Source: an uncultured Clostridium sp.
GTDB taxonomy: Bacteria > Bacillota > Clostridia > TANB77 > CAG-508
Direction of reading: 5' to 3'
NCBI GenBank assembly: GCA_946545035.1
Contig: CAMNND010000008.1
Span: 1 to 19,784 of the forward strand
DNA: 19,784 bases
The translations under genes were made by a program, and so were the position numbers. This document shows, piece after piece, positions 18,551-19,784 of the stretch (positions are counted from its first letter, which is position 1; each line of letters opens with the position of its first letter). The notes beneath the pieces were generated by a model that saw only the letters and a program-made list of their open reading frames with translations, ran no database searches and had not been told where the DNA came from.

Positions 18551-19657
18551 ATGCTTGAAGCGGATTATTTAGATTTAATTGAATTTAATGATGTTGTAGA
18601 TATATACACACAATTAAATATTGATATTACAGAAGATATAATAAGACGTGTTCAATCAATGGGAGATATATCACAAGCAACAAAAAATCAAATAAAGATT
18701 TTAGTACAAACCAATGGACAAGAAATATTTAACGAAACTCTGATTAAATGTAGTAGTTTAAATAATGAAACGAAACAAGCCCTGATGGATGTTTACAAAG
18801 ATATGGCAAAGGAAGATATACAAACGTATAAAGAATTGTACAAGTATAGAAATAAACCATTTAAGTTATCTGCTACACAATATCGTATATTAAATACAGG
18901 ATTAAAAAGGACAGATAGAACATTAAAAAATTTTACAAATACAATAGCTTTTAATAGTCAACAGATATACAAAAATGCTGTAGATGAAGCATATCAACAA
19001 GTAATATCTGGAGCTTTTGATTATACTACAGCAATAAATAAAACTTGTCAAAAGCTTGCTGATAGTGGTGTTACATTAAAAGATAAAGCAGGAAGAAAAG
19101 TACAGCTTGAAGTTGCTGTTAGAAGAAATGTATTAACAGGAATACGACAAACTGCAGATGAAATAAATAGAGATATTGAAGATGAGTTAGGTTGTGATGG
19201 ATATGAGGTATCAGCACACAACGGAGCAAGGCCAAGCCACGCAGAGCAACAAGGAAAACAATTCGCCAAAAATAAAAGCGATGCTAAAAAGTTCGGTGTT
19301 GGATATTGGGGAGATGTTGAAGATTTGTGGAAAGAATACAACTGTCATCACACATATACAGGAATAATATTAGGTGTATCACAGCCAAGATTTACAAATA
19401 AGCAATTAAATAATTTTAAGAATGCTAAAGTAAAATTGAATGGAGAATCAGTTCCATTATACGAGGCAAAGCAAAAACAAAGGGCTTGTGAAAATACGAT
19501 AAGACACAAGAAAAGAGCAATACAGATACTAGAGCAAACAGGACAAGATACAACAGAGGCTAAAATACAACTTAAAAATGCACAAAAGAAATTAACAGCA
19601 TTGTGCAAAGAAACTGGACTTGAAAAAGATTATTCAAGGACCAAAGTTACGAAGTAA
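18551..19657 (+). CDS. Phage minor capsid protein (Phage_min_cap2-like)
   Basis: 368 aa, ATG 18551 behind AGAGGAATAAT. The long helical N-terminal half (ITEDIIRRVQSMGDIS, RNKPFKLSATQYRILNTGLKRTDRTLKNFTNTIAFNSQQIYKNAVDEAYQQVISGAFDY) leads to the conserved region VAVRRNVLTGIRQTADEINRD, HNGARPSHAEQQGKQF (about 227-242) and NCHHTYTGIILGVSQPRF (about 263-280). GARPSHAE...CHHT is the signature of minor capsid protein 2, related to the SPP1 gp7/Mu F head-assembly proteins. It probably binds the portal and DNA inside the procapsid. A Lys/Gln-rich helix closes the protein. Confidence 0.88.
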   Translation: MLEADYLDLIEFNDVVDIYTQLNIDITEDIIRRVQSMGDISQATKNQIKILVQTNGQEIFNETLIKCSSLNNETKQALMDVYKDMAKEDIQTYKELYKYRNKPFKLSATQYRILNTGLKRTDRTLKNFTNTIAFNSQQIYKNAVDEAYQQVISGAFDYTTAINKTCQKLADSGVTLKDKAGRKVQLEVAVRRNVLTGIRQTADEINRDIEDELGCDGYEVSAHNGARPSHAEQQGKQFAKNKSDAKKFGVGYWGDVEDLWKEYNCHHTYTGIILGVSQPRFTNKQLNNFKNAKVKLNGESVPLYEAKQKQRACENTIRHKKRAIQILEQTGQDTTEAKIQLKNAQKKLTALCKETGLEKDYSRTKVTK

Positions 19658-19669
19658 AGGAGAGAAACA

Positions 19670-19784
19670 ATGGATAATCAAAAATTTATAGACAAGTGTA
19701 AGGAATTAGTAAGAGATTATACAATGAAAAATTTAGACAAATCGGCAGAAATTCCAAAGTTTGATATATATGTAGTATGGAGTG
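19670..19784 (+). CDS. DUF6275-like phage protein, partial (runs off the right end)
   Basis: ATG 19670 follows AAAGGAGAG; the frame is open to the edge. The 38 visible residues, QKFIDKCKELVRDYTMKNL, then EIPKFDIYVVWS, match the start of the DUF6275 phage proteins, which begin with F..LCK..V.DY...H.DKS and a VWSCKTLQN motif that would continue past the edge. Function of the family is unknown. Confidence 0.7.
   Translation, partial: MDNQKFIDKCKELVRDYTMKNLDKSAEIPKFDIYVVWS

Overview
The window is bacteriophage DNA from end to end; no host housekeeping gene is visible. Strong A+T bias, purine-rich GGAGG-type ribosome binding sites, TGA used as stop, and the protein families (A118-type portal, Phage_min_cap2, ParB/methyltransferase, RecT/YqaJ, N-acetylmuramoyl-L-alanine amidase) point to a temperate siphovirus-like phage of a low-GC Firmicute, most probably a clostridial host.

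Layout. Positions 3-1685 are the end of the late operon: a tail-end gene fragment, a small XkdX-like protein, two small membrane proteins (holin candidates) and an amidase endolysin. Positions 1691-2441 hold a small accessory cassette: a divergently read mini-repressor (minus strand) and two small ORFs (55 and 47 aa), with a dyad operator and a second copy of part of it. Positions 2444-2682 look like the phage attachment site (attP): the 3' end of a tRNA gene as core, flanked on both sides by an identical 21-bp element made of two 11-bp integrase arm-type repeats, plus a terminator. Positions 2707-4581 (minus strand) carry the tyrosine integrase, a small basic protein and a CI-type repressor. 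The switch at 4603-4725 has divergent promoters, each with a 13-bp palindromic operator in its -35/-10 spacer. The rightward early operon (4740-12589) encodes a Cro-like protein, an excisionase-like protein, small membrane and HTH proteins, a YqaJ exonuclease/DUF1351/RecT recombination set, a replication initiator with a candidate internal origin, a run of small unknown genes, and an ArpU-like late regulator. After a terminator and a T-tract array (12629-12680), the late operon starts: two Cys-rich small ORFs, a ParB-domain protein, a ParB-methyltransferase fusion, terminase small and large subunits, portal, minor capsid protein and the start of a DUF6275-like gene.

How it fits together. CI holds both early promoters. 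On induction the early operon supplies recombination and replication proteins. The ArpU-like product probably activates the late promoter beyond 12.6 kb, which drives packaging and head genes, and the late transcript ends in the lysis genes seen at the left edge. Lysis genes and integrase lie on either side of an attP-like core, so the window reads through the phage genome in circular order. This means an unintegrated or circularly assembled genome, or a tandem prophage, not a simple prophage-host junction.

Things to examine: a single-base frameshift splitting the large terminase at a rare CGG codon; a decayed stretch at 9435-9708 (probable DUF1064 remnant plus a frameshifted small gene); the accessory cassette beside attP; the paired ParB and ParB-ParB-like-methyltransferase genes; and the phased T-tract array at the late promoter.
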